A stretch of DNA of 64,000 nucleotides from Xiphydria camelus (Eukaryota; Arthropoda; Insecta; Hymenoptera; Xiphydriidae): the NCBI GenBank assembly GCA_963678675.1, contig OY783197.1:24946048-25010047 (forward strand). The letters are read 5' to 3'. The notes under the pieces are model-generated. The model was not told the DNA's origin. It did no database searches and worked only from the letters and a program-made list of their open reading frames with translations. The translations under genes and the position numbers were made by a program. Shown piece after piece: positions 33,729 to 45,767 of the stretch (its first letter is position 1; each line of letters starts with the position of its first letter).

Positions 33729-36700
33729 TTAGTTTTCATCATAACGATTCATGTGGATGGCGTGTTTTTCAGTATGGTAAGTTTTGAAAATCTGGCTCAG
33801 TACCGGTGATGCATCCGGATCATTAATCCATATATTAGGCGATGACGGTACTTCCAACATTGACAAATATGCTATAAAGAACCACCATAATATAGAAACT
33901 AAAATATTTGTAAATCTAATGTTTCTTCATCAACTTAGAAAATGCGTGTGCCCCAATTTTATTCATTTTTACTTTGCTGGTTTAAGACAATTGCAGCTAA
34001 CTAGCGGTAAGATTGTATCAGATAATGAATTGATTTATTATACGAGGGACATTTGAAAAGTTTCCGGCCTTATTAATTCTTATTATCGTCTGATAGAGAT
34101 AGCGTTGATACATGTATCCCATACAAATTTCAAGTCATTCCGATCAGTACTTTGCTCATGGCATTTTTATAAAGTTAACAGGAGATATTTTCTGTCGACA
34201 ATGGTGATCAAGTTCCTTCATTTGAAAGGAAAAACAACACAGGAAATAAAAGACGAGTTACACTCAGTATACGGTGACGTGTCCCCTTCGTATACAACCG
34301 TCAAACACTAGGTGGCTAAGTACAAACGTGGCCGTACCAGCATTTTTGATGATGAACGTTCTGTTTTCCAAAAACTGTTTCAACTGACGAAATTGTGGAC
34401 TTACATTTAGTGCATGAAACTGTGATGGAAGATCGTCGATTGACCGTGAAGCAGATTGCTGAGGCTTGTAAGATATCAGATGAACGGATGCACAAGATTT
34501 TGCACGAGGATTTGGGTATGAGAAAATTATCCACGCGCTGGGTGCCGCAATTGTTGTGTACACTGTATAGACCGGTATTTTTCAGGTGGATAAAAAGAAT
34601 TTTTTTTCTGACGGCTTGAAGTCGAAGTTGTATCGAGTTACGAGGATACTATGTTGAGAAATAGATTTTTTTACCTTGAAAAATGTGTTTTTCCTAAAAA
34701 GGCAGGAAACTTTTCAAATGACCCTCGCATTTACTAGCTAAAGATTGATCCATAAGAACGAAGCTCATACTAGCTGTAGCTATTTATGATTCGTGTTATT
34801 AGCCGACTATTGAACTAACAATCAGTAACAGTAATTATGGACCAATAGCCCGATATGATTTGTAGTTACAGTGATCCGTTAATAATATCTTATGTCATAT
34901 GGCGGAAATCCTCGGATTTTTAAGACTGTGTTTAGATCGTAGCACGAGGCATGGTGAGCCTCATCCCCTCACCATGCCTCGTGCTACGATCTAAACACAG
35001 TCTTAAAAATCCGAGGATTTCAGCCGAATGACATATACTATTTTTTCCTCACTCATGCCCATTTCGAGGCCTTTTCCAGCCTATTTTTAGACCGTAAAAT
35101 GGCGTTTTTCCTGCGTGACACCGACCGGGAGTCCGCAGGCTGTCAAAAGATTGTTTAGTCCGAAGTGGGTCGTTTTTCCAAACTGATAAACGCAACGTGA
35201 AATGAGCCATGTATACTTCTATTTGTTTTGTTTTGAGAAATGGACATTCGTGAGGAAAATTAGTTTAATTACAACCGGTCATCAATATTACTATTGGTTA
35301 GCTGCTCCTGCCATTATCTGACTAGGAAGAAATTTACATTATTAAAACTTAAAGATTTCTGGAATAAATAATTAATGTAAAATACCTAATAACATTTTTG
35401 GATTTGTGAGACTGAGTTGGATATGAGGATTACTCATGATTGTTTTATAGATTATCCCCTCGGGATCTAAGCCATCATCCATATCTTGTAAACTGCGTCT
35501 TCTTTCTCCCAGTAACCATTCACACTAAAATATTTTCTTAACTGTATTTATAAAACCCTAATAATATATGTATCGTAGGCAAATGGTCATTTCGGGCAAA
35601 TAGCTTTTGCCTAGACAAGTGAATTTTACGGCTCGGCCAACTCTAGCCTAATCTAACCTTACCAAATCTAATTTATTTATATTTCAATGCGTTAAATTAG
35701 GTTACGTTAGATTAGAATCGGCGGAGCGAGCGAAGCCACAGAAGCTATTTGCCTGAAACATGTACATCAGATGATTGATTACCGCATTCGGTTGATCGTT
35801 TCCTGTAATTCTAAGTGCCTCGATGATGCTTCTTCTCTCAAATCCCATTTCTTGAAGAGAAAGCATCGCTTTTATGTTAGGTTTAAAATCCAATTTCTTG
35901 TACTGCCGGAAGCTTTCCAATAAAAGTGCCACGATATTCATCAGATTTGGTTCCTTTTTCATAACCTGATTATCTAAGTATAAAATATTAAATACGTTCG
36001 GTGTACATACGAACTTCAGGTAATATATATCAAATGAGAACAGATTGGTATCTATTCTTGTAAGAATATGTAGGATGGGTTGCTCCAGAGGTTAATATTG
36101 GGTGCAGCTGAATTCGTCAATACTTGTCCTATTGATCAATGATCAGTCGACGAGACAAGTATTGACAAATTCAGCCATATTCGGTTATCTTTGGAGCGGG
36201 CCACCCTGTAACGAAATAAATAAAATTTCACGAGCAATTGGATTACAATCAAGAGCTATGTTTTTCTATCTATATCACATCACTTATGTAGAATCGAAAC
36301 TGTATTATAGCGCAACTCTCTTACGAGGCTATCTCCTACTTTCCTGCATTTACTTCGATTCCTAATGGTGAAAAGGACTGAAGTTCAGGTGATTTACCGT
36401 AGATGCACACTTCTATGTTTGAGATACGCATATCTGACAGTACACCTTGGATGATAAGGTGGGACATTCGGATATCAATACTTTATTTTGAGGTGAGAAA
36501 GGAGAGGAAAGAGGAGAGAGCAAAACAGGGCGTCCAATTTTTGTCAGTTATTATTGGCACAATTTGGAGTGGATACATTTCAGGTACTTTTGGAACGGGG
36601 AGAGGGGGAGGGTGGTGGAACACAATTTTTAGTGGTTCAATTTTTGGAGGGACTCCGCGTAGTCCTTGGCGTATTTTTTACATTTTAAATATACCGAATT

Positions 36701-39700
36701 ATATGATTTTATCAGACCATGATTTTGTCCAGGGTCCTCTCTTGTATTTACAACCACAAATCTCGCCTTGTGCATCAACACTGTCGAACATGAAGTGTAA
36801 GTATTTTGCTAACATTTGCTACTCACATAACACAATGACTTCCGTAAGAAATTCATAAGACTTCCATAATGGTTTAGATAGGACTAAATATCTAGGCTTC
36901 TATGATGGAATTCCTCAAGAAAACATCTTTAATGATTGCTAATTTGAAATGCAAGGACTTCCATTTTGGATGTTCTTCGGAGGTCTTATATGGATATAAT
37001 ATGAAAAGCTATAAGTAGAAGCTATAATTAATTTCCAATAATTTTTTCTGTCTTTATTTCATAAACATACCGTTTTTTAAATGTGAACATGTAGTAGTTA
37101 TGATACTCATCCGAAACTTATTATGAATTCAAATTCGTGTTTTATTTCAATTACGTGTTTTCTTTTAGAACACAGCTCGATGTAATAATTAGAAAATATA
37201 TAATTGAAAATCATGAAATAATCAACGTATTTCAACACTTCAGTCTGAAAGGACGTAACTACCGAGAGGGCAAAAGACTATATTATGAGTCATGCTTTTT
37301 CCTACTTGACATTATAAGTTATCACGTTATTATATTTAGGTTATACGTAATGAATAATCAATAATTGTTTTATATCCTCTTTGATACAAAAAAAAAGTTT
37401 TATTAGGAAGATTTTTGTAATAAAATTAAAACTAATGTGGAGAAATAAACGGGATGTACGGTAAGTTAATTGAAACTCTACCGTATGTCCGTCTCTGTAC
37501 TGGCCAGTTTGAAAGTTACCTTCGGATAGGCTTGGTCGGTAATCGAGACATTTATACCGTAATTATAATTATTTTTATAATTTCCATTATTCACAAATTC
37601 ACAATGTCGAAGTTAGACGCTTCGATCTCCCGAATTGACATCAACTCTAACTGCCGACTCGACTTCTACCGTATTAAATGACTCGAGTATCGACCAAGCC
37701 TATCCGAAGGTAACTTTCAAACTGGCCAGTACAGAGACGGACATACGGTATGGGCGGGTTGTAAAGACTTGTTTTAAACTCAGTTCTAGCTTGAACCACG
37801 TTTGAACTGAGTTTACATAAAAATGTATGATATTATGTGTGACACAAAATATACCAAGAACGGCGGTTCAAGCTGAACCGGCTCTGGACCAAGTCGTTAC
37901 AACCCGCCCTAGGGTGAAAGCACCGGTTAGCCGGACACTACCTGTTGTCGGATAGAGAATGAAATAGATAACGCACCGGTTAGTCGGACAACTTACCTGT
38001 TGTCGGACATTTAATGAAACAGATATATGAAAGTATCCCCTTGAACAGAGGAAGAAAGAAATATGTCCGACACACAACTGGAAATATCATCTGCTTGAGT
38101 GTCCGAAAACCCCTAGCCTTGAACAGAGGACGTCCGAGAACTGGAAATATCGTCTGCTTAGGTGTCCGACAACCGGTGTGTTCACCCTATATGCTCCAAT
38201 CCCGATCTTAGCGGCACCCACGAGATGACTGCCGCTGAAATCGGATATGCGCCAAGAGGCGCGGCTAGTGAATGGTAGGGATATACCTACGCTTCACATG
38301 TTGGAGAGTGTTGGTATACAAGTTGGAGAGTGTTGACGCACAAATGCGATTCTCCTCGCTGTGAGCGACCGGAGTAGAGGCAAGAAAGTAGGGGATGCTG
38401 CTGAAATCGAACGGCGCTAAGATCGGGAGTGCAGTGTATATGTGGCTATGCTGCCGACATCTTACTGCCATGATAATAACAAGGATAACAGTCTTATTGT
38501 TGGTAAGATGTAATATGAAAGTCGAATTCGAAATTAATTATATTAATAAATAATTTAGTCCTTGATATGAGAAAAGGTATATGGACATATTAATTGAAAA
38601 CCCTCGCATGGATTCAATTTCTATTATTTATGCATGGAACTCTTATGAAAGTCCACTGAATTTCCATGTTCGTCAACTCCTTGTACAGACGTTATGGAAG
38701 TCCTTAGAATATTTATGAGAAATTCTGTACAATGTGACTAGCCACACCTTCGACGATTTTGGTGAGATACCACCAATACTCCCATTGTTGGTCGTATCAG
38801 ACAGAATCAATTGTATGCCAATAATTGTTAGACGTCGGTCAATAAACATATCTTTTGCCTTCACATGAATAGCACGCTATATTATCTTACTTTTGAAAAA
38901 GTCGATACACGCTTCTTTGAAAGATCTTTTTCTGGCTGATGTTCCTCCGTTTCGTGTAGTTTTCGAGGTACTGGGTGTTCCCGTATCTATTTCTACGTTT
39001 ATATCCAAAGATGGCAGCTCTAAATCTTCTTCGTCTGGATCATCTTCATGCTCTATTAACCACTCCAAAGCTTCTGATATATTCATTCTATATTGAACAT
39101 ATTATGTCACACATGAGTAGTGGCTAAATAGACAAATCTCAAGTGGATTATGAAGATAAGAATTTCAAAACGCAATAGAACGCCTGTTATTTCGCCGTTC
39201 AATTGTTTCGCCATCCCCTACTTTCCTGCCGTCAATTCGATTTCTCGTAGTGAAGGAAACCGAAGTTGGCACTGCCCACTGCAGACCCACACTTCTGTGT
39301 TCAAGATAAGTGAATATGTGACAGTGCAGAGTAATGCACTGTTGGTAATCGAAACGACAGACGAACCTTCTAAGGCAGAAAGGAGACTTAGACAGAATCC
39401 GTGGCTGCGGTGTAACTTAGACACAATCCTGGTACATCTTTCTCAATTTTCTACTTTTTATTGATATTTTTTCTTTTCCAGTATGATATTTCATTTCTCG
39501 TACTACTATTGCGAGTCCCGTCTTGTACACCTGCAATCAATGATTCTGATCGACCGGCTTTAGGCGACGGTACTTTATCGAGTCCACCGTAGCTGAACGG
39601 TACTAGCGAATCTTCTTGTTTTGCCATGAAGCACCAATCAAATTTAGCCTTCATGGTAAAACACTAAGATTTATTCGAATCTTTCAGTTATGGTCAACTC

Positions 39701-42043
39701 GATAAAAGTACCGTCACCCATTGCGGGTGGATCAGAATCATTGATGTTAGGTGTACACTTGCGGTCAACATATGCGTGCCATTTACCAGCCATGTTTCAC
39801 CAGTCCCCTCATGGGTTGCAAAATAATAGGTATCCTACTGTAAGCGGAGTGCATATATAAGCTATGATAGGATACACAACCAATAACACACTCACTTCCG
39901 AAGTCGTAGTGCTCTTAGAACTTTTTTTTCAGAAAAACCCATATCCATAAGATATTTCAGAGCTTTAGGATCATTAGGTGATTTACATCTAGCTTCCAAT
40001 CTTTCTCTTATGATCCCGTATATCATTACTGCTTCTGGGCTGTACATTAAAATTTTTGCCGACGCTTGAACAAGTGTTATCAGAATTTTACGTATTTCAC
40101 TCTGGAACTAATTAAAAGCGATAGAATTAAATTGCTCGTATAATATAATACTACCTTAGGTACTTCAAATACTAATATATTCTATAAATGAATCGTTTAT
40201 TGTTAAAAGACGCCAAGTAACATTTTCGGGCATTTTCGTGTTTTGTCGGAAATGCGCATTTGGCATATAGACGCACCATTTAGTGCAGAAAGAATGCAAG
40301 TACGCATATCCTGCATGTGTTATTTCGGTGTGTCACTCAAGCCGTTTACTTTCATTTTGGAAAATTAAACGTTTTTTGCAATTCCTGAAAAGTTTCCCAG
40401 AAGTCACTTAGCTTGTTTTAACAATATACGATTCAAATATATAAATTGATAAAGCTCACATTCATAATAAAATATTAAATTTTAACATGTAGACATATAA
40501 AAGCAAAAAATCGGGAAAGAAGAATATACAACACACACACAGCACAATATCACCTTAAAACTCGAGCCTCTGTGTAGTGAATATGGACCTAAAACTTACA
40601 TCAGCAGCACAATCTATCGATGGTATAGGACGAGATGGGTTTTGAATGGCTAGTCCTTTAGTTGCATGAAATATTGCTTCCTGATTTGGCCCATTTAATG
40701 ACTCTTCAGTCAACTTTTTCTTTGAAGCAACTGGCTGAATTTCAACGAGGATCAATTCATCTTCAAAGAAAAACAAACGTGTAGGTTCGAAATATTGCTT
40801 AAAATTACGAAGAAAAATGGAGAAGTATGGAGACAACTTGAAAAAGGAGTCTGAGAAATTCATTTCTAATTTATAATTTTGATAGTAAATATCATAAGAA
40901 TTTGCAAGATTTGCACAAGAAAGATGTTTTTTCATACTTCATAGAAATTACGATTGGAAGTCAAATATTTACAAAATTAGTACAATTAATTAAATTAATT
41001 CTTAATATTAATTATACTAATTTATTAATTACACAGACACAAAAAACAAGTATGGTACACATTGGATGCGATATGTGTTATCCGTAGTAATTTTGCCTCC
41101 TGATCATAAATCCGGTGTCAAAATAAGGCCATCACGTCACATTTTTTTAATCTCAAAAAACCAGCCAGAGATCATAATTTCCAAAAAGTTAATGGACAAA
41201 CCAAATTTGGTATAGGTGGGTTTTTTCATCGCTGATTACGAATACGAAGTTATATTTGCAAAAATTCAAAATCTTCGAAAATCTCGTCCGCCATATTTGA
41301 TCCGCCATCTTGAATTTCTAAAATTTGACTTCAGATTCGTGATCAGCGACCTAAAAGACCCCTCTATACGAAATTTGGCATGAATCCATCGATTTTCGAA
41401 AATCTCGTCCGCCATATTGGATCCGCCTCTGGCTGGTTTTTTGAGATTAAAACAAAATGTGACGTGATGGCTACATTTTGACACCGGATTCGTGATCAGG
41501 AGGTAAAATTACTACGGATAACATATTTCGCATCAAAAGTATACCCCACTTTTTTTTGCATGACTGTGCACAGTTTTTTGAGGTTAGAAAAAAATCGTGA
41601 TGTGATGGCCAAATTTTGACACCGGATTCGTAATTAGGAGGCAAAATTACTACGGATAACATATATTGTATCAAATGTATGTACCCCACTTTTTTTTGTG
41701 TGACTGTGTTATATTAGTGAAATATATAAATAAATACATTTTATAATGACTTTTTATTTAATTAATTATCTAATTAATTAATTACATCTTTTACTATTCT
41801 ATAGTATGGTAATACGTAAAGTGATAAATGAAAACAGATGAAATCTTACTGTAACTGTTGATATCTTCAGCTTCAATCTTCTGATCATTAAGAAGTGGCT
41901 TCATCTTCATTGCATGGACTAGTCGAAAATGAGATGGAGGTCTGGAAGAGTCTTTTCCGTAGAAATGTTTTACAGCTATCGACGTTACTTTCTCTACCGT
42001 GAAGTCTGATTTGATATCAATATTCAATACGTTTCCCTCTAAA
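33729..42043 (-). CDS. Ubac1: UBAC1/KPC2-like ubiquitin-associated protein
   Basis: Coding exons found are 41850-42043, 40600-40760, 39896-40107, 38891-39087, 35783-35973, 35386-35524 and 33729-33871. Every junction is GT-AG and phases match throughout. They sum to 1237 nt (about 411 residues); human UBAC1 has 405. A short first exon ending in two codon bases is still missing upstream. Domain order: ubiquitin-like (exon at 41850), linker, first UBA (MDMGFSEKKVLRALRLRK joined to MNISEALEWLIEH), acidic linker, second UBA (LQEMGFERRSIIEALRIT joined to CEWLLG), and a C-terminal STI1-like region (NPHIQLSLTNPK, then IWINDPDASPVLSQIF). In mammals UBAC1 partners the RING ligase RNF123 in the KPC complex, presenting substrates such as p27 to the proteasome. 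The last three exons lie in the duplicated segment. Confidence 0.92.
34043..34727 (+). mobile_element. Mariner relic in UBAC1 last intron, right copy
   Basis: The duplicate of 27352-28034, with the same N-terminal fragments and the right end CCTCG. It lies antisense within the intron between UBAC1 exons 7 and 8. Confidence 0.85.
34891..35035. mobile_element. Palindromic MITE, right copy (perfect arms)
   Basis: From 34906 to 35020 the arms (about 52 bases, starting AAATCCTCGGATTTTTAAGA) are perfect complements around CCTCATCCCC. Outside this the ends TATGTCAT and ATGACATA pair imperfectly. Confidence 0.85.
35590..35759. mobile_element. Inverted-repeat element in UBAC1 intron 6, right copy
   Basis: The duplicate of 28901-29070, close to the exon 6 donor at 35782. 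Confidence 0.65.
36071..36210. mobile_element. Short MITE in UBAC1 intron 5, right copy
   Basis: The duplicate of 29382-29521, with the same TAGGATGGG and CCACCCTGTA ends. Confidence 0.7.
36309..37478. other. UBAC1 intron 5, unique part
   Basis: No exon seen. A stretch at about 36337-36460 resembles 39205-39330 in the same gene (TCCTACTTTCCTGC, then ACTTCTATGTTTGAGATA against CCCTACTTTCCTGC and ACTTCTGTGTTCAAGATA), so an old dispersed repeat is likely. A G-rich patch lies at about 36595-36625. Confidence 0.4.
37479..37750. mobile_element. TACCGTATG hairpin, copy in UBAC1 intron 5
   Basis: The ends are TACCGTATGTCCGTCTCTGT and complement. Arms of about 75-80 bases include GGCCAGTTTGAAAGTTACC. 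A partial inner tail of CGACTTCTACCG and TCAACTCTAACTGCCGAC matches the rest of the superfamily. Confidence 0.85.
37752..37909. mobile_element. MITE with GGGCGGGTTGTAA ends
   Basis: GGGCGGGTTGTAAAGACTTG pairs with the complement of GGGCGGGTTGTAACGACTTG. The interior has a second pair (GGTTCAAGCTGAACC-like). It abuts the preceding hairpin. Confidence 0.75.
37911..38188. mobile_element. MITE with AGGGTGAA...TTCACCCT ends
   Basis: The terminal repeat is AGGGTGAAAGCACCGGTTAG with an imperfect complement. Inside, GTCCGACAAC-like units repeat in both orientations. Confidence 0.7.
38200..38428. repeat. Inverted-repeat element with TCCCGATCTTAGC ends
   Basis: TCCCGATCTTAGCGGC pairs with GCGCTAAGATCGGGA. 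GTTGGAGAGTGTTG is repeated in tandem inside. It lies in UBAC1 intron 5. Confidence 0.6.
39539..39742. mobile_element. Hairpin MITE, family A, copy 3
   Basis: In UBAC1 intron 4, about 150 bases from the exon 4 donor. It has the same ends as copies at 3079 and 16579. Confidence 0.8.
41031..41707. mobile_element. Complex inverted-repeat element in UBAC1 intron 2
   Basis: The outer ends CACAGACACAAAA and TTTTGTGTGACTGTG are flanked by TA. Long pairing runs through TTATCCGTAGTAATTTTGCC and its complement. The right arm is partly duplicated in tandem (41456-41530 and 41615-41695). The inside carries two CGTCCGCCATATTKGATCCG units in direct orientation. Confidence 0.75.
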
Positions 42044-45000
42044 CTGAATGTCAGAAATGAATATTTAAATCCAATACTTCTACTTAACTCTATAATGACT
42101 AGGATTAGCGTATTCCCTAGAACAACTAAAGGGTCAAAAATGGCCTCTCAAATTTTTTTTAGTATTTCTGTGTTATACATATATTCGAGCTTTTTATGTT
42201 GTAGTTTAGACGTATTTTCTTAATTTCTGTGGTTTTTTTAAGCTCGAAAGTAACAAACACTGTGCGCTAATACGTATACGTGCAGTAAGACCGGTATATC
42301 GCTATAAACGAAGTCGCTGTAAGCGAGCTTTGTGTAGGATACGCGTTCACGTGGAATTCAGCCGAGACCATCAGATTTCGTTGTTAACATAATATAACAT
42401 TATAAATTAAATATAAATACCTAATAATATTGACACTTCCAATGGTAGAAGACTTCCGAGCAAACATCATAACTCATGTATAGCGCGAGGGGGTACCATG
42501 CCAATAAAAAAAAGATGAGGTAAGGTTTTTTTTCAGTGGTGCTAAAAATAACATATTCGATTTTGAAAATACGAACAAAATTAGCGTATAGTTCGTAATA
42601 TTATATGGTACTTATTTTTAGCACTCTATACCTGTATTATTGTTACTTTTCTATTTATGTGAACTGAAATGCGAAATAATAATGTTCATTATAGCGGTAA
42701 TGTGTTGGATCTATGCTGAATTAGATGAAGTACTAGATAGTTACAGTTAAAAAAACATAAGAAGCCTCTTACGTAAATTTTGCATTTTATTATTTTTATA
42801 TACAGAATAATTCCGAGGATGGTAGTCATAGGACGGTACGCTATTTAGCGTTTTATAGACTATAGGTGATCAGAAACTTTCGGGCATTGCACTTCGATAA
42901 TTGGCAGCAATACGAGCATGTGGCAATAGAAGCTCTAAATGTTCTTTTGATATTATGCATCCTTATATTGAACAATTTTTCATTAACTGATGTTGTATTT
43001 TGCAAAGAGGAAAAAAATGTATAAGCGAAAAATCTTTCGTGTGTTGGGTAATTGTGTGCAGGACGAGACATATGAAATAACTGAATAAAATGAATGTTTT
43101 ATGGATAATTAATACGCAAACGAAAAAATTTATTCAGCGAATATTTATGTTATCAAAAATTAGTAACAAAATTAGGAAAATTACTTTCCGAAGCAAGAAT
43201 CACAGATATAGATAATTTTCAGCTTTAACAGCTTTCCCTCTTTAGGTAGATACATCTGTTCTAACAGTATAATCCGAGAATATACGAAAACAGTTAGATA
43301 TAGTTATCCGTGTGCATAAGAAGTAGTTCTACGTATTTGAGAACGCATGCGTACAATTACTCGCTGTGTTCCCTAATTGGATATGAAAAACAGTTACTCA
43401 TAGATATTTTATCCGAAAAAAATGAACAATAGCTCAAAAGACATACAAAATAACGTACTTTCGTAAAATATGTTAAGTTTGATAAACAAAATAAAATTAC
43501 GGACTTACCACCTTATTTCCTAGACCTCCAAAATTACGTCAAAAGAGGCCTTCACTCTTTTCGATTTTTATTATTAGCAATACTTCAAGGCGATATAACT
43601 TACAGTTATATCATAAAGAATTATCTTTTTCTTAAAAATTTCGACTCGATGACGTTTCCTTCCATCGAAGAAGTGACCAAATCCACGACGCGTACAATTA
43701 CCCAACTCTCCTCTAATGAAGTTTGTTCATTAATATGTTTTTTTTTACGCGTACCACTATGACTTCACCCGAGACAACTATAAGGACCACTTGGTTACAC
43801 TGTTGGGACTATTAAGGATCATATGAGCTCCTTCTTGGGATTATTATTAGGATCCCCTCTAGAATCTCACGATCTCTTTTGGGAGCCGTAAGGATCAATA
43901 GAGTCTCTCCCAGGACCCTTTGTCTCTAGGACCCTGTCAAAATTCTCTAAATTCTTAGATCCTTAGGGTACTTAATTCGGGAATTTTAAGTAGGAGGGGT
44001 AAATATTATGATTACTTATAATGATAACCAGAATAATATCGTTATAACTTCAAAAATATACTACGCTTCGCTATTTGAAAGGTTAGAATTATTTTCAAAA
44101 AGAGTCAACAAAATACATAGCATCACAAAACACAGCAGAAAAATTGACTAAAACTATATTATTTAGAGCTAAAGTATTTCATACCCACACCAACGAGATT
44201 TATCTTTTACCTTTTCAATCATCGCGGAAAAGTCAGAGATTTGCATTACCAATGGTTAATTCTTCTTATTATTTCCAAATTTTTTATTTACTCTTCATGC
44301 TAATTGTCATTTATATGCAGTTTAATTAATTAGTTAGTTATATGTGTATTAATTTAACCGCACTGCATAAATACCAAAACGCAAGCAACTAATCAATAAC
44401 AGGATACCGAACAAGTTCTGATGAGTGATTGAATGATTCACGATGTTTATTGGTGAAATGGTCTACTTCCAAAAAGACGAGGAATAAGAAACAAGGAATA
44501 AAGCAAAGACTCCATGCATGCGCTGAGCCGCGGCAAACCACCGCGTTATCCAAACAGAAGCCAGCCGCGACTTAAGCGGCAAGTTCCGGCTGGCTTTCGA
44601 GCGGTCAACGCAGCTACACGGTAGCAAATAAAAGGTCGAAAAATCTCAGCTTTCGCACTGTGTGTAGACTTGATATATTTAATTTAAAATTTATTAAATC
44701 GGCGCTTAGAGGTAGAGAGAGAGAGAGAAGAGTTATTTAACCAGGCGCAGGCCCTCTGAGTCTCTAAGAACCCATGGTATAAGCCCCAGTTTATACTCAC
44801 CCGTATTACAGGGGACTATCAAACCAGGAGTAGCCTATACGGGGTAAAAGTTCATGATTTTATTGCTCAATGGAATAAAATAATGAAATATTATTTATGC
44901 GTCAAGGACGGTATGCTGGCGTTTGTAATGAGGGCGAAGAGTAGCAAGTATTGAGTAGGCGATCGAGTGAAGGCGACACGAAGGCGAGGCGAGCTGAAGC

Positions 45001-45767
45001 TGAGTCAACTGCAGGTGCTGCTATTCTTCGTCGATTTGCAAGCGCCACGCCGCCCTTGGCGCGGGCACAATTTTTCATTACACATAAAAGAAAGTGGCAT
45101 GTTGCGTGTCTATAAGGCGGGCTGTAAACAGAATCTTTACAGAGTAGCAGCATTCAGAGCTCATTTATCGACCACTAGGGTGCGTTCCGATTCAACGTCC
45201 GTGCGACAACTACTTGTCCAAAGTCATTCGGAGTGTCAAAACGTTTCGTCTAGTCGAAACGCATCGCAGCGTTTCAATTAACTTTGGATAAATGCTAAGA
45301 CGACAACTTTTCATCCTACTCTGACTGGGGTGATTTACGACGCGCATGCGTATCACTTCTAAAATGTCAAGTAACTGAGTTCTTTTTCATAAGAAACGAT
45401 TCGGTTTTACGATATTAATATAAATTAAATTCATTCAACTATATTGATTTTGAAATAACATGGAATCTAATTCTTGTAGATTAATGGGAATCAATCAAGT
45501 TATTAACAAGTTATTAATAAGGGAAACGTATATGTATACTAAGCGGGTTGATCATAAATGAAATAGAAACTACGTGCATTACTGCAATGCAGTACCTACT
45601 GCTTTTTCAATGACTTTAGTAGAATCTCCCGATAAGAACCGCTTGGGTAAAGGTAAATAAATGCAGAAAAAGCTTTATTTTTAATTATTCACATGTAACA
45701 GTTATTTATTCCTGCGAAATATATATAACAATGAATTGATAATATAATAATGGCACTTGTCTTTTAT
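42044..45767. other. No gene recognised; UBAC1 5' end expected here
   Basis: The missing first UBAC1 exon and promoter should lie in the left part, but I could not identify them. A stretch at about 43790-43970 repeats AGGATC/AGGACC-like words. A GA-microsatellite lies at about 44713-44728. GC-rich patches occur around 44520-44630 and 44990-45070. Confidence 0.4.
45705..45710 (-). terminator. Polyadenylation signal of the chemosensory gene
   Basis: AATAAA on the minus strand, about 60 bases past the stop codon. Another lies at about 45674-45679. Confidence 0.5.

Larger units (their letters stand above)
29623..36308. repeat. Segmental tandem duplication, right unit (about 6.69 kb)
   Basis: The direct repeat of 22961-29622, abutting it. 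It begins with CATTAGGCTAGG of the MITE and ends near GAATCGAAACTGTATTA. Beyond about 36308 the UBAC1 intron continues with unique sequence. The right unit therefore joins the intact UBAC1 5' part and is probably the original location of the UBAC1 tail. Confidence 0.95.

Noticed and set aside
42780..42850. Candidate first exon of UBAC1 (donor ACGTAAGA on minus strand)
   Set aside because: Available ATG codons give the wrong phase for the exon at 41850-42043.
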